DNA from: Chaetorhynchus papuensis
Lineage: Eukaryota; Chordata; Aves; Passeriformes; Rhipiduridae
Direction of reading: 5' to 3'
Assembly: GCA_013396525.1 (NCBI GenBank)
Contig: VWYX01000011.1
Coordinates: 1,293,032-1,357,031 of the forward strand
Length of the DNA stretch: 64,000 nt
The notes beneath the pieces are model-generated. The model searched no databases. It was not told the DNA's origin and saw only the letters and a list, made by a program, of their open reading frames with translations. Shown here piece by piece: positions 25,872-40,499 of this stretch (its first letter is position 1; every line of letters starts with the position of its first letter). The translations under genes were made by a program, and so were the position numbers.

Positions 25872-26576
25872 ATGCAAAGCAATGCAGAAAGGGTGATACT
25901 GCTTTCACTTTTTCCTAACAAGAAGACAAGTCCACAAAAAGGGGTTTATAAACTTCCCCAGCAAAGTTTCATTGTACATGTAATTGTCACATCAGACAGA
26001 CAAAATGCAAAAATAAAATGGATTAGCTGCTTAGATACCTTTTCAAGATGGGTCTCCACCTTTGGGATTAGATGGATTTTTAATGGCTTTCTGGTTGAAG
26101 TATATATTTTTACAGTTCACTTGGAAGAACTGGAAGTTTTGCTCTCATCACTTCTGGGGTTTTCCTTTCCTCCTCCTCCATCCTGTCATCCTGGCTCTGC
26201 TAAAATCTCTCTTCTTGCTCTATTTTCTCACAGACACTATTCCTGTTCTCCCTTTTTCTCCCACCAGTATTCCTTATTGAAAGTAACACTTCTCTGCCAA
26301 ACCTGGGTTCCTCTGATCCACAATACTGCACCCAGAATTCCTTCAAACAGGGAAACTTTCTCTTTGCTGAAGAGATATATTGTTTGTTTGTTTGTCAAAG
26401 TCCAGGTGTCTCAACACATAGGCACCCATCAACAACCCAATAAGCAGCAACATGACATTCAAAAGCTTCTTTTGCTCAAAATATTATTCAAACCCTTTCC
26501 TACCAAGGCAAAAAAAGCATCCAAGTGGGAATCTTGGAGGAAGTCAGAGTGTTCTCTTGATGGTAGGACTCATTAG
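25872..26576 (+). other. Longest open frame in the window (234 codons), probably not a gene
   Basis: The frame opens at an ATG and runs to a stop with 234 codons. The translation is rich in Ser, Phe, Leu and Pro. The middle part (about residues 90-150) comes from a pyrimidine-rich stretch where stop codons are rare on this strand. I see no domain, signal peptide pattern or repeat-derived protein. A second frame in another phase (26062-26280) is also open, which argues for composition rather than selection. Splice sites and a promoter are not evident. It could be a chance frame, an untranslated exon or an unrecognised repeat. Confidence 0.6.
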
Positions 26577-27299
26577 AGAGTCTCTTGTGATGGTTTATTT
26601 CATTTCACAAGAAGCAAGAGAAATCCATAAAGCTGTTCCACAGCGAAGGGAAATAAACTCTCATATGTGTACCACATTTGAAATTCTTTTTATTTTTTAC
26701 CTAGTGGCAGCATGCCAAGAACTAGAGTTAAATACTTTCCCAGTTCACTCTTTCATCACCTACCACCATATAAATCAATTTATTACCAAGTCTACACGAG
26801 GTTAAGTAAGTGCATGCAACTTGGGCTCAGGTGTGAGTGCAGATGGGTTTTAATCCATTTTACAAATCCAGCTACAGCTATGTTGGTTTCATAGCTTAAA
26901 ATATGACTCGGGAGGGGAACTGATGAAAGACTACACTTACTGATTATCTTCAGTTTCTTTAGTTCAGTCCATATCATCTCCCTCATATCTCCATCTCCCA
27001 TCAAACTAATCAAGATGCAATAGAAAGGAAAATAAGCATTTGAGACCTGCTTCTGAAACCTGCGGGCCCAGTGGAGACACAGAGATGTCAACACTCACTA
27101 AGCAAACCATTATTCATAACATCTGCCTTTCCAGTGCAATGTGAGCTCCTGTCACTCAGCATTGACATGCCTAGGACTGATATCCCAACAGAACATTATT
27201 ATCTTTCATGAGAATATGCTAATTCCTTTCGTATCGCTGATATCCAGCATCCTCTGACATTCACAACATGCTCTGGTGTGATATATTAATTCAAAATTT

Positions 27300-27319
27300 A
27301 AAAAAAAAAAAAAAAAAAA
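27300..27319. repeat. Poly-A homopolymer (20 nt)
   Basis: Uninterrupted A20. No AATAAA signal or retrogene-like body was seen immediately upstream, so it is not called as a processed pseudogene tail. Confidence 0.9.
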
Positions 27320-29429
27320 GGACTATGCAAAGGCAGCGGTAAAGGCAACATATGTCTGGTAAAAATCGATGAAAAGAATGAAACCATTCTCCCAGTAAAA
27401 TTATTCTCCCCGTATAACAACAGAATTTTTCCCATCGGTCTCAGTGGTGCCAAGACTCCACCTGATAATCCAGGTTTTGGGTTTTTAATTAATAGCAAGG
27501 CACATTATTAGCTGTGTTACTCTGTGTCAAGTAAAAATTTTAAAGTGTTTCACTTTCCTATTGATTTCTGTAGAACACACTGACTAATTAGCAAAGTAAC
27601 TTCTCTCCAATTCAGATATTATGATTGTGTGAACTATCAGACTACACTACACAGACTTTTCTGACAGCGTTTCCAAGCAGAGAGTGACCATAATCACATG
27701 AACTTAACACACATAAATACAGCATATTATTTTACAGTTAAGAATGAGCAGGTGGGACTGTCACAGTGTCTTCTTATTGTATTTCCCACAATAGATTGCT
27801 TCCTTTTCACATTTGATTTCTCTGCCCTTCACCGATGTCCTCGATGATTTCTCCCACCAAGCGCTTCGCTACTTCACCTCCCCTAATTAATTCTCAACTT
27901 TCAATTCTCCACTGACCCCCACATAACTCTCTGCAGATACAAAAGCTTTGAAACCAAAATCCTCAGTGAGCAAAAGTTGGCCAGAGAGCTTTACTCCAAG
28001 CTTCTGCAGCTTTCAATCTGATCACACAAAATGCGGACCCAAATCCTGCGCTGAGCAGCACTGTTGCGCCTCAGTGGCATTTTCCCATGGCTGGACTCCA
28101 GAAAAATCACAAAACTAGGCTCTGAGTGTGGAAATGAGCCCTCAGGTTCACTGTCAGCAACGAGACTTTGCAAAGAGACAGTCTCCTGCAAATCCAGCTC
28201 TTTTTTCATCCACATGCCAAAAGAATCCTCCTCCTCTAGCATATGTGTAAGCAGATAATACAGAATGAAAAGTATTGGATTCCAAAACTTCAGTGAACAG
28301 ATTTCTAGTTTTACTTAGCTATCTTTCAGAAAGGAATTTTTTTTAAAAAATCCCTCAGGTTAAGGGGAAGTTGAGAACAGCTGAGATAGAGCCAGAATGG
28401 TAAAAATTATAGCATGATCAAGAAAAAGGCATCATCCTCTCTCACACATTAGGACTTAGCTGAAAAAATAGCTTTACCTTCAATTTTATGAAGCATTCCT
28501 TACTCTGCAGTTAATGGGTTTTTTTGACCATTGTATTCAGTGCAAACAGATGAACTGTAAAAAGCTTGACCAGGTAGAATCAATGCATTTATTTGCATTA
28601 ATCTCTCAGCAGAGACAGCTCCAAAGCTGCTGGGCTTCCAGCAGCTCTGCTCTTCCGTGGGCCGAATTTCCAGCACGAAACGCACACTTAAACACCAAAT
28701 GCAGGAGTGTGAGTGAGCAACAGCAAACTGGCAGATGTTGAGTGATGTCAGCAATTCTAGAATTCAGTTACAGCTAAATCAAAATGCCAGTAAAACTCTT
28801 GAGTTTTTGGCTTCAGTTCTATGGACCTTCAATGGCCCTCAGTTCAACGTACACTGAGCTGGGATCCAATACAATAACAGGAATCAGTAAATGATTGAAG
28901 ATATTTGTACTATTAAAGAATCCAATCTGGATGACTTTCACCACATTTTTGGTTTCACTCAGTGTACAGCACTTGTCATCTTTATTAGAGTTGCAATATT
29001 ATTACAATGATATCATTTTATTGTGACTTAACCATCCTTTATAAATTTTAACACAAACAAATACCTGGTTTAAAAAGAAGAGTTAATTTATCACATGCCC
29101 ACAAGAAGCCACTTTTCAGAACATCTTTCCTATCCTTTCCACCACATTACAAACTACACACATTTACTCTAATCCTGCTTGATTTACAATCTCTGTCATT
29201 CCTGAATTTAACCTGTTGTACAAAAACAGGCAGCTGAAATTGGAGGCAGCTTTTGAATGGTATTTTAAGGACCTTGGAATCAATCAAAAAAGCAAACCAA
29301 ACCCAACCCAAACAAAATCAACCAGCTATTAAGCCTACATAACCTATATCCAAAGTTAGAGTTCAGCCGACACCTCAGGGAAAGACAGAAATATTGTGCT
29401 CCCGATTTGGTCTCTGGGCACTGTCATAT

Positions 29430-29720
29430 CTCGTACAATATCTGACTCTTTCAGAAATGACATTTTCATGTCATAAAATCTAATTGATAGGCACTTTCAA
29501 GTGCTATTTTTAGCGATAACATCCAAGCCTAACGAATGCAATACACTAAGAAGTTTATACGAAGTTAAACCGAGCTGTCTTGTCTCTGTTCAAGTCATGA
29601 TTTTCTTGACAATAATACACAATAACACAGACATTCCTCAAACGGAGGTTTATAACTCAGATCTTTGCCGGAGCACTTGAAACAATATTTACCATTGACT
29701 CTAAAGCCAAGAGTTCTCCT
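29430..29720. promoter_or_regulatory. Candidate conserved non-coding element
   Basis: Non-repetitive block with above-background CpGs (ctcgtaca, agcgataa, aacgaatg, tacgaag, accgagc, aacggagg, gccggagc) among AT-rich words such as tctaattgatagg and caatatttac (forkhead-like). There is no coding frame. Called from texture only. Confidence 0.22.
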
Positions 29721-31560
29721 GTGCCAGGTAATGTGTGTTTTGTTTGGCTATCCTGGACCCTGTGATCTCTAGATTATGTATCATTGTGCAGTTGATACAA
29801 GATCAGATCAGTCACATTTCCTGTGACTTTGGAGTCAATCTTTTCTCTTTTTTTTTTTTTGGAGGAGAACACCAGGCTGCATAAAGAAAAATGCTATTCT
29901 GGGCTCGTTTCAGTCTTTCACCTTCCACAGGTTTATCCTCGTATTTTCTGTCAGATTTCACCTTTTCTGACATTCCACCAGGAAACTTTGATACACAATT
30001 TTTACTTTTTATCCTCAAATGACTTCAGAAAACCTGACTACAAGTAGTCTTTGACTACAAGCTTCTTCTCTGCAATACAAACCATGAAGCGAAGTAGCTC
30101 TGCCTGATTCACCCCCAAGTGGCTCAGGTAGGTTTGTGGGATTCTTTCCTCATGAAATCTAAGGTCAAGGCTCTCTCATGGTTTTTTAAATGATTTATCT
30201 TTCTGGTTGCATTGTTGGTGAGTTTGTACCCCTTCCTGTAAAGATTCCTTACACAGACTGCAAAACATTTAGCAAAAAATGCTAAGCTTTAGATGTGTCA
30301 GATTTTAAGGAAAAGAATTTTTGATATTTTGAAAAATTAAATGACTAGCAAACAATACATTTCTCATGAAGTGTTTTCCACTCTAGCATGGTTTCAAAAG
30401 TGATCCCTCTGAAATTGCCTTGAACTTGAATAAAAGAATTACAAGTACAAGCAGATAAACTTTTCAACAAACTTAATTTGACCGAATTTAAGCACACTGA
30501 CTTTTGTTTAGTAAGGAGTCAGTCACCGTAATTATACCACGGAGTCAGGAAATAATGAATAAACTGATCCTTGTGGAATTTTTCTTGCCCTAAATATTTT
30601 TAAGACATTTCAAGTGCATTAATATTCATAAGAGCATTGAAAGTAAACCTTACATTCTGAAAGCACTGATCATCTCGGGAAGGTAAACAAAATGCAGGCT
30701 TTTGTTGTTGTTGTTCTGTTCCAGTATTTGGAATCCCCTCATCCACTTTGATCATACAAAACAGACATCCTGACCACTTCTATTAACCAATTCAGCAGGA
30801 AAAACTCCAGATATTAATTTGCTCAATAGGCATGGCACTTTTCAGGGTGCCATCCCCTTTTTGGAGGTGGATCCATGCAAAATCCCCAACTTCCCAGAGG
30901 GCTCTGTCCCACAGACCCACAGAGCAAAGAGAATCAGCAATGAGCCACCAAGAATATTCTTCCAGTTCCTTCATTATCCAGTGTCTCCCAGCATATTATA
31001 TCTGCACCATCTCTTCTCCATCCCAGCTACCCAAAATAAATTGTCAAAAAAACCAGCCTTTCACCCCACTTGAAAATGCACTCAGAACTAGAAGGGGCAT
31101 CCCGATGGCTCAACTGGAGTTCTGGAAGGCAGTTTCCATATGGAAATACAAGATACTGAAGTTAGTGAGGCTCAAAATCCCTGTGTTCCTCAGATACTTA
31201 ATAATTTATCCCAGACTTTGTTGGAAATAGGATTCAGAAAAAAAGGGCTATTGAAATGTGAGACACAAAACTGTTCTTGGAAGTACGAATCACAAATCCA
31301 TAGCAGGTTACATGACAAATGATTCAGCAGGATGTCAGGAAAAAGGACAACCCAGTCAACTTCTTATTGACCCAGAATACAGTATTTACCAACAGAAAAC
31401 ATTATGGGCAGTAATTTTAAGTCAAGATGACAGATCTAAATCCAAATCATCACAAACTTTAAACCCAAGTATTTAAGGGTTGTATTAAATAGCCTCAGGA
31501 GAGCTCCTAAACACCTTCATCCTTTTTCCACTCAGCAAATAGACTAAGGGGAAATGCTCG

Positions 31561-31640
31561 TAAAAAAAATAATTAAAAAAAAAAAAAGGTTTAAATCTGC
31601 ACATTATATTGGTAAAAAAAAAAAAAAGAAAAGAAAAAAT
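31561..31640. repeat. A-rich simple sequence
   Basis: Several A7-A14 runs separated by short words, with no element body recognised. Confidence 0.85.
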
Positions 31641-34600
31641 GTTGTAAGGATAAAAGTGTCAAAAGTAGCCTGAGGTCTGGCAGCTGACAACAGTAACCTG
31701 CAGGGAAGTCAGTTGGGAAGCTCTCCAGAATCATCCTGGCACAGAGCCCTCCCTTTAAAATGGCAATTCACCCTAACTCCAGCCTTCCAGCCAGTGGCTG
31801 GAAATATTTATCACACAACAAGAAATAAACAAAACTTTACTTAGATCAACATTAATCACTGAGAACAGTGAAGCTACAGTTCGTGCACGTGACCTTGCTA
31901 CCAGACATATAATTTTTCTGATGAAATGGGGTTTATCTTCCTAATGCCTTGTCAGGTGCAGTTCTGGCATATCTGATGTTCCACCCTTGGGACTGGCTGT
32001 GAAAACAAGTAATAAACTGTAATAAAGTCAATCTTCGTTGTTCTCCATCTCTTCCTTTGGAAAGGTCAATGCCCTTGCAGCATGTTTGTTATGTTTTTAA
32101 TTTGTTGGCACTGCTATTCAAAAATAAGCCAATTTCTATCAGACAGCTGCATCAACCACCAGAAATAAAACAATAAACAGATGGCAGTGCACAGTGCGAA
32201 GGGTTTGGTACATGCAGCTATCTCCATTCCACATATCTGGCTTCAGATGTCCCATCAAGTTAAAAGGGATCGGTTCTAATTTAAAATCATTTTGTCTGCA
32301 GACATAAAACTCGAGATCTACTCAAGATCCAAACTCTTTAGAGCCTTGCTGTGCTGTGCTTTCTTGTTCTTTTTGTTTTTAGTGCTGTTTTTGAAAGAAG
32401 TAAGGATGTAAGTAGGGGTGAGAGGAATCATAAGAACACATAAGTTTCAGATTTTAAAGCTTGCCCTTGATGATGTTTGAGAAAACTCCATTTCAGATGG
32501 ATTTCTTTATGCTAACACAAAGCCCTCAAGACAAACAGAATTAAATATACACAATTCAAGAAAGGATATGATGCTATTATCCTAATTTGAAAATGAAGCT
32601 GTCAATAAACGAGAAAAACCAATTGGGATGAAATCAGAATAAGAAACAACAAATGAACTCTGCATTTTTATTTTCATCTGCTCCCCTCTATGGTAAAAAG
32701 GGTGAAAATTTCTTTTCCTCCAGCTAGAACACTTTGATAAAAATATTTCCACTTTCTCTCATTCTTCTTCTAAAAGGAAAATATCCATTCCACCGTGTGA
32801 ATAACTCAGGTTTCTCAGGTGTCCCCCTGCTACAAATTCTTCTACCCCATAATTTCCCACAGCTACAGATATAAATGGACACAAAGAGCTTGGGTATCCC
32901 TGACCAGACCTTTACTGCGTTCTGTCAGCCTACTACTGGCAGCCTTTGGTTGTGCATCACTTCACAGAAAGTGAATCTACAAACAGGAGAACAGAGATAA
33001 GAGACATAAACCCAAAATGCAGCACTGGAGAATGTGAATTGCAGATCTTTATTCTCCTAAGAGCCACCTCATTGGCCACTATTTTGTATTCAACAGCTTG
33101 CCCATTAACCCCCTGAAAACACTGTGTAATAAGGAATTAACTTTGTGTTTGCCACCAATTACTGCAAGCTGGGAGCAGAAGTCTGTCAGCAAAATCTGTG
33201 GGTTTTTTTGAAAGGACAAAGCAAAATTGCAATGGTCTTCTGCCTTCCTGAGATTAGCTGAATCAGTTCAGCGACTTAAGGCCTTTTACCAAGGTTACCT
33301 TAAGAAAAAATAAATTAAACAACCAAGAGCCCCCACCAAGATCAGCTCATACTGGATGTGCAGGAGTTGTCTGTGCAACTAAAGTCAAGTTTAGCCCAGA
33401 TTTTTTAAGGAGGTGTTTAAAATTCCTACTGATAACCTGCACCGTGTGCGTGCATCTACTGGGCGAGCTTGCCACAAGCAGACAATTAAAAACACAGCAA
33501 ACTTGCAGGGTCAGCCTTCTGTCATCTCCACATTTGAGAGAGATCTGGGTTTGTGCCTGGTCAGCACTTTGCTAATTAACTGTATTCTGACTATTCTGCA
33601 GAAATCATATTTGAGCTCGTAACGTATCAGATGAATATTAGGGCCACTTACACTGCAGAATTGTAAAGTCACTGTCAGTCTGCTGCATCTTACCCTGAGA
33701 AAGCTCAGAAGGAGCCCAAATGTTGATTATGTCAATATTATTCACTTTCTCAATAAGAGGCATTTGTACATGTGCCAGAGTTTAGTATTTCAGTATCTGA
33801 ACACACAATGAAATCTCAGACCAAGAATATTAAAATACAGGTGTCTAATGAGATAAATGTAATAAACATCTCAGGATTAAGATGTGTTTAATCCAACTGT
33901 CTCCAGGTTGCTCTTAAAAAACTTCTCGCCTGTTTACTTAAAAAGGAAGATGCCTTGTGCTTGTAATTCCATGTAATTCACAATCAGAAAAGGAGTATTC
34001 ACTGGACCAGTGCTTGAAGCAGGCCCTTCAAGACAATTCTTACTAAAACTTACTGGGTTTTTCTTCTTCTTCTATTTTATTGGCTAAGAAGAGAGGTCAG
34101 TACATGAGGTATGGCTGTTTTTCTCCTTTATCTGGTACAGTCTCTTAACATACTGTAGTCCGATTGTAAAATAACCCTTCACCCAGTTCTACTGGGTTTG
34201 TCTATTAGGATTCTGTGCTAAAAGTTTAGAATATAAAAGGTGAAAAGAAAATTTCCCCTATTCTAAAGACAGCCCAAACAATCTTTGCAGCAAGCTTGTG
34301 CATTCACTGAAAGCAGAAACAAAACCCTGACACAACACAGGGGCTGGAAGCTGAAGGACAAAATATGCTTGCTGTGTTTTTCTGAATTGAATCCTGCCTG
34401 CATGATCAGCAGCATTCAGACTCCCAGCAGGGGAGTCTCCAAAAGAGAGGGAAAACTAGGCAGGAGGCTTTAAAGAAAGCACACAGAAATGTACTGAAGG
34501 AAAATTCTGGTTGAGAAGTAAAATTGGTTAAATTGCCTCCAGCAAGTCTGTGGAGAGAAGGGTCTACACTGATTTCCCTGCTTTGAGGGGTGGAGAGAAA

Positions 34601-36934
34601 AGCTTTGCAGAGCACGGAAAGCAAAAGCCCGTATGGAAAACTTGTTCATTATGGACAATTTCTTTACAGATAATCTGTTTTGGAGTGAGACAGAATGAGG
34701 GAGACACCAAAAAAACCCACTGAGACAGACTGAAGGGATGTATTTGGAGGAATCAGTCAGGAAAAGGCTCACCAAAAGTTGTGAATACCAGAACAAGCTC
34801 ATGGGAACAGAAGATACACCCTCATCTGGGCCTGAAAGAAAGGATTGGCAATGGCAGAGCTGGAAGATGCTCCTATCAGAGAATTTACCCAAAAGATAAG
34901 GAGTTATTTCTGCTTCATCATTACTAAACAGCGGGAGCTTGAAAATATTCAAGATTGGATTAGTTACGAATTTTTAAAAGTCAGATCATGATTTGGAGGT
35001 GGGAGGAGCAAGCAAAGCTCAAAAACAGCTGGAGAAGGAAAGTGAACAGGAGCCCTTTGCAACTGCTCAGAAAGAAAAATAGGAACTGCATTCTGAAGCA
35101 GCTGCTTGTCTGGGAATTAAACTCAGCATTCACCCAGACTTATCTCAAACTGCTGGTCAAGGCTTTAATGCAAATCCCCATCTGAGAGCATTTGTTTCTA
35201 CCAGAATAGATGGAACCAAGGAGCCCAAACCTCCTAAGCAGCTGAGAGGACCTCAGTCTAATTCCTTTTGTACAGGTGATCCCTTCCTTCCTCAGCAGCA
35301 CACCATGGCCTTCCTTTATCACAGAACCATGCAGTGTTCCCCCCAGATATCAGGACAATTTTTCAAACAGTAGAATTTTAAAACACTGTCTTTTGGGCAC
35401 CATAAAAATGTCAATCTTGGTGGAAGCCATAAACTGACCAATTTGTCTCTAGGCAGTTCAGCTGTACGGAAAGGGAATAACAAATGCCTGGGACACAGCA
35501 CACGAGACAAAATATAGCTAAGAACAGACCACTGAACTTCTCAGATTTGCTTTGTCTTCTGCCCAGTTTCACTACAGATCATGTGCTAGGGACAGTGCTC
35601 CAACATGATGGAAATCATCCATTAATTTAATGTATAGCACTCACCAAGGGTCTCTCTCTTCAGAATGGAGACACGACTGTGCAGATAACCAAAGCTTTGG
35701 GTTCGACCTGGAACTCAGGTGTAACCAGGAGGGTTCAGTTTAATTTGTAAGAGACCAGAACCCTTCCTTGTGTAGTGCACAGTCATAGCTTCCTTATCAG
35801 CCTGACTTCTAAGCTTGCTCTGAACATGGAAGATCTAACTTAAATTCCACCGTGTTTGTGAACAACTCTTAAAATGAAGGAAAAAACTATTTTTCCAGGA
35901 CTGGACACTACCTGATTAATGCCATCAAACAATAAATTTGGCCTTTAAAGAACGACTTTTTTTCAGTATTACCTCAATACTGAGTTACTTCTAACCTGCT
36001 TTTATGCCTCTCTGTTTTGATGAAGAAAAGCAAGAAGAAAACCTGAAGAATGAATCACAGCTGGGTTTGAATGTAAAGATGTCACCTTCTACAGAAAACA
36101 TGCTTACTTTTCAAATCAGTTCCTTTGAGACAAGATAATAGCTTTCTAATGACCTAATTAATTTTACACTAAGTGTGTTTTGCAAATGTACAAAGTTAGA
36201 CAGCAAATTGCTGTTTGTGCTTTGGTAAGGAATGGCAGTCTCCAAACAAATCTCTAAACCCAGCGTACAGTAATTCATGCCAACAGTTTATTCTAATTAC
36301 AGCTGAATATAATGGCTCAGCTGAGATGCCAGATTTCACTGCAAGTAACACTTTGCTAGACAGTAAGTAAAAGAAAACGAAAACAAATTATTAATCCAAG
36401 TTATTTTAGCTGAAACCTCGGGGTTTTTTTCCACACACATAAAGCTATTCCCTTCCTACAGAAAGGAATAATGCAATTGATGGGATTATCTAATTCAGAA
36501 AAATAGAAGAATTTCTTTTTTTAGTAAAACACACCAGACATTAACATAGACCTCATAACATTGACACTCTTTTTCCTCATAACTGTACCAGGGTTCCCTG
36601 AAATTTTGATGGGGAAAATTATCATCAGCTGAGAAAAATTGAGGTATTTGCTCTTCCCTCTCTCTGAACACCCAGATTCTGCTCTGCCAAGATGGATTTC
36701 AGGAGTTGGTTGACTCCTGGTTCAGAACCAGGGTAAATTGTCTTTATTCACTGCTGTATATCAAAATTCCTCTTCCTGTTCTAGGAACGTGCCAGGACAG
36801 CCCAACAACACCCAGACATCAAAGTAGAACGACCAAGAAATGCAGTACCTCAGACAAGGGGGCTTTTCACAAGCAGATTATATGAAAATTATAGCTTTAG
36901 GGCAAAGAGCAGAGCTGAATGTTAAACAGGTTTT

Positions 36935-36980
36935 ATTTGTTTGTTTGTTTGTTTATTTATTTATTTATTTATTTATTTAA
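36935..36980. repeat. (TTTG)n(TTTA)n compound microsatellite
   Basis: About four TTTG units grade into about seven TTTA units. Length is likely polymorphic. Confidence 0.93.
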
Positions 36981-36984
36981 TGTC

Positions 36985-39900
36985 TTAACAAACTTCTGCC
37001 CAACTAGAAAAAAGTTTTGGAAAACACATAAAAGTAAGTATAAATTGTGCATATATAATAAAGATGTGATGCACACCAAGAAAGGCAAAAAGGAGATTTT
37101 TAGCTTTCATGGAAATAAACAAATATTCTGCAGGAACATGTTCGTATAAAAGGAGAAGCAAAGAGCTGAGCTGTTTTCTCTTTGTTACATTTAGGGAGAC
37201 TGAACATTCAACACCTGTATTTGAGATTTTTAAAGCTATACAGGATTCAAAAAATAGAGACTTTGAAAACAACATATAAATTAACAAAGCCATGAAAATA
37301 AAGGGAAAATAAAAGCCAATAAAATAAAAATAAAGGTAGAAATGTAATCAAACAAAACCAAAACCATGCAGAAAATGCAGGTGTAGGAACTGTATCCAAA
37401 CCAACATGGGTTGGAAGTATAGGAACAGCACCACCACATGTATTTCAAGCATTTTTTATAAAGACCCCACATTCATTCAACAGAGGACAAAAGCACAAAT
37501 TCTCGATACTATAAGAGCCCCTCCTTTTTCATATTGTCACCCTGCAAAAAGAATATTCATTATAAAAAGGCAGACAAATTCTGTAGGATAATATGAATGA
37601 GGCATGTGGTTAATCCACTAAGATTCCATTAAGAAGTGAGCTGATGTTCAGCCAACTAATTACCCATTCATTAAAATGGAACCATAAATGACATTTCCAA
37701 CATATTACAAAGCCCCTCTGTAGTAATATTTTCCCATCTACATCTATTCTGACATTTATATTCTATGTCTCTTTCATAATTATTTCAAATAATTCCTCTG
37801 ACATATTGAGGGGAAAATAGCTTAGAAAGAGATTACTTACCACCTACCAATGGCTCACAAAGAACGGAGCAGGACAAAGTAATTATGCTGGGGTATTAAT
37901 ATAGAATTGATGTGCTTGTAGTCCCTGATAATTACTACTGTGGTTTAACTTTTCCACGGTGAAAATTTTAAGGCGATTGAAATTACTTGCACACACCTAT
38001 AACTCAACGTTCACCCTCCCAAAAAACGAGCACATGTGAAACTCACTGATTTGATCCACAGACAGTGATACAGCACTGATAAATTGGTGTTAAAAATAAA
38101 TAACTAAATCTAGAGCTGGCCTTTCCACGTCTCAGTTCTGCTGTTGGTAGCGCAGCCAAGGAAAGTGGGGACAGGGGTGCACAGACACCTCCAGGCAAAA
38201 ACAAACATGGTTTCAACCAAAGGAGAACTCGATACTCAGTACAAACTGTTATTTGTTTTATGCTCACTCAGGCCCTCCCTGCTCCTCTTGGCTGGTCATC
38301 AGCAGAGCCACAAAAGCTGACAGTTTGCTGGAAGTGGTACAACCTCAGGGATGTTTAGGCCAACAGAAATCTGCAGTCCTCTACAAGGGGCTTATTTCGG
38401 CACATTTTCATATCGAGATTTTGGTACAAAGATTATTTCTTTTCTATAACACTACCACTTTTTAAATTTCTTATTATAATAAATAAATAAATTTCTCCTT
38501 CACCCATTGGTCCGTGTTCTGCCTTCCAAACTGCACTTTGTTTGAGCAAAGTGCAAACTTCTCCATCTTTGCTTTAATCTTACAGTTCCTGTCCTTATCC
38601 CTCTCCCACTACACATTTTCTGACCAAACTTCTAATGATATTCATGTTTAAAATCCATCAAACTTCTGATGATCTGCTGATCTCAGATTTAGTGCCAATC
38701 AAGAAAACTTAGTCAAAAAAAAAAACCAACTTCAAGAAAACCTAGCCAAAGCCAGCTATGCATCACAGCACATATCTGATGAGATAGCGACATCTGAAAG
38801 ATAAAATAGATAAAAGGGCCCCAATGCAGGTTTGCAGCCCTGCAAATGTTCCCAGTGCCATAAAAAGAAAAAAGGTGGGATGCCACGGTGTTATCATGTG
38901 CTGTTTAGGGATAAATGGAGCTCCTTCTGATACTGAAGCTACAGCTCACACTGCATCTACAAAAGAACTGGCCTACATAATCACGAGAGTGGCTCATCTC
39001 TCCTAAAGATCTCTTTCCTCTCAGTTTATGCCATTACCAAACTCACATAAATCAGGAACCAGATTGACCAAGCCATTGTAACAGCTGACACATCCCTGGA
39101 TGGAAAAGTGACCCTTCTGACGCCACTTCAGCTGCACTGGTCAGCACCCAGAGGATTTCTGGAGGCTTCAGCAGAGCTGGGTGTGCCACAAAACGTGAGG
39201 TTACTGCCAAGTGCCAGCTTTAGTCTGCAACCTTGACTGAAGTCAGCTCCCTGTCTGAAGCACAAACCACGAGGTATGATCACAGGACAGGTGCTAGAAT
39301 ACAAACAGCTCTGGCAAGCATATGGAAAAGGAAGGAAAAATAAAAGGTAACAAGGTCTTTAGATGCAAAGGCTGCTAAAGGTTTCACTTCCCAAAAAAGG
39401 TGGGGTTTCTGCAGAAGCACCTGACTCTGCACATCCTCACAGCCCATAATGCGCCCACTGTGAGAGGAACACAGACCTGGGTGGCATCACACAGCCACTG
39501 CACTCTCACCAGCACTTAACAGCCAAATATTGAACCTTCCAGAACAGACACAAACCTCCAAAGTTCATAAACTCACCTACTGTCCATGTTCAAATTTGAT
39601 TTTTAAGGAAACTTTCTAAGGTAAACAAGTGTTAAGAAATCCACACTCAGACGAGCAGCATGGACACAGATCTGAAAAACACAAAGAACTTTGTCCTGAA
39701 TTAAAGGAATTAGGCTTGCCAAAAAAACCCCAAAAAACCTCAGAAATTGTAGTTTCCACCACAAAAACCAAGGAGAGACACAAAGGCCTTAATGTAAAAG
39801 AGGTTTGTTTGCCCCGTTTCTAGACTACATTAAATTAGACATTAATTAGCTGTGGCCAAGCACAATACATTGGTGGCAAGAGAGAGCTTGTAATGCTCCT

Positions 39901-40490
39901 TGATTTCCTAGTTCTCTGTAAAACAAGGGAAACAAGGGAGCAGCCAAAGCCTGTTCCACTTCCCTCACCCAGCCCACGGGATGGGGATCCAGGACTGGAA
40001 AGAGCATTCTGGATTAACCTGAACAAGTCTAAGAAAGGGGATGCGGATCAGCACAATCCCCGAAAATTCTGCTTCCCATTCGGAAGCATCCAAAAGATTC
40101 AAGACTCTAGACAGATATAGATAATTTAACACATCTAAAGAGAAAAATACAGACAAGTCTCTCAAAAAAAACTTTATGAAGAAATCTCGGGGATTTAAGC
40201 AATCCCTCACAATCATTGGTAATAGGATTGATTATTCTCATATACATATATTTTCTTTTCCCCTGAAAAGTATTTTTACATTGGCTTTAACACATTTATA
40301 GGTCACCACATAGACATAATTTATTGCAACCTGTTAGGGAAGCTTTTCTTGTGAAAATGTTTATAATATGGGCCATGATCATCCACTGATGGGCTTTCAT
40401 TTCCTCGGTGGGAAGCTCTCACCAAGTCAGGATTTCAAAAAGAAACCATTCTGTGACAAAAGCACTAATATGAAAAATAGTCACGGTGTC
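36985..40490. other. Non-coding DNA, no gene seen
   Basis: AT-rich sequence with short frames only (up to about 102 codons). No repeat family or RNA gene was recognised. Confidence 0.6.
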
Positions 40491-40499
40491 CTCTTTAAA

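Larger units (their letters stand above)
26577..36934. other. Non-coding DNA, no gene seen
   Basis: AT-rich non-coding sequence. Frames stay below about 160 codons on both strands with no recognised domain. Contents include an A20 run at 27300-27319, A-rich simple sequence at 31561-31640, and a candidate non-coding element at 29430-29720. No tRNA, rRNA or clear transposon was recognised. Confidence 0.6.

Noticed and set aside
27240..27319. A20 run as a possible processed pseudogene tail
   Set aside because: No gene-like body, polyadenylation signal or target-site duplication was recognised upstream.
35698..35712. gggttcgacctgg, resembling a tRNA T-arm / B box
   Set aside because: The B box is incomplete and no acceptor stem, D-arm or anticodon arm could be folded around it.
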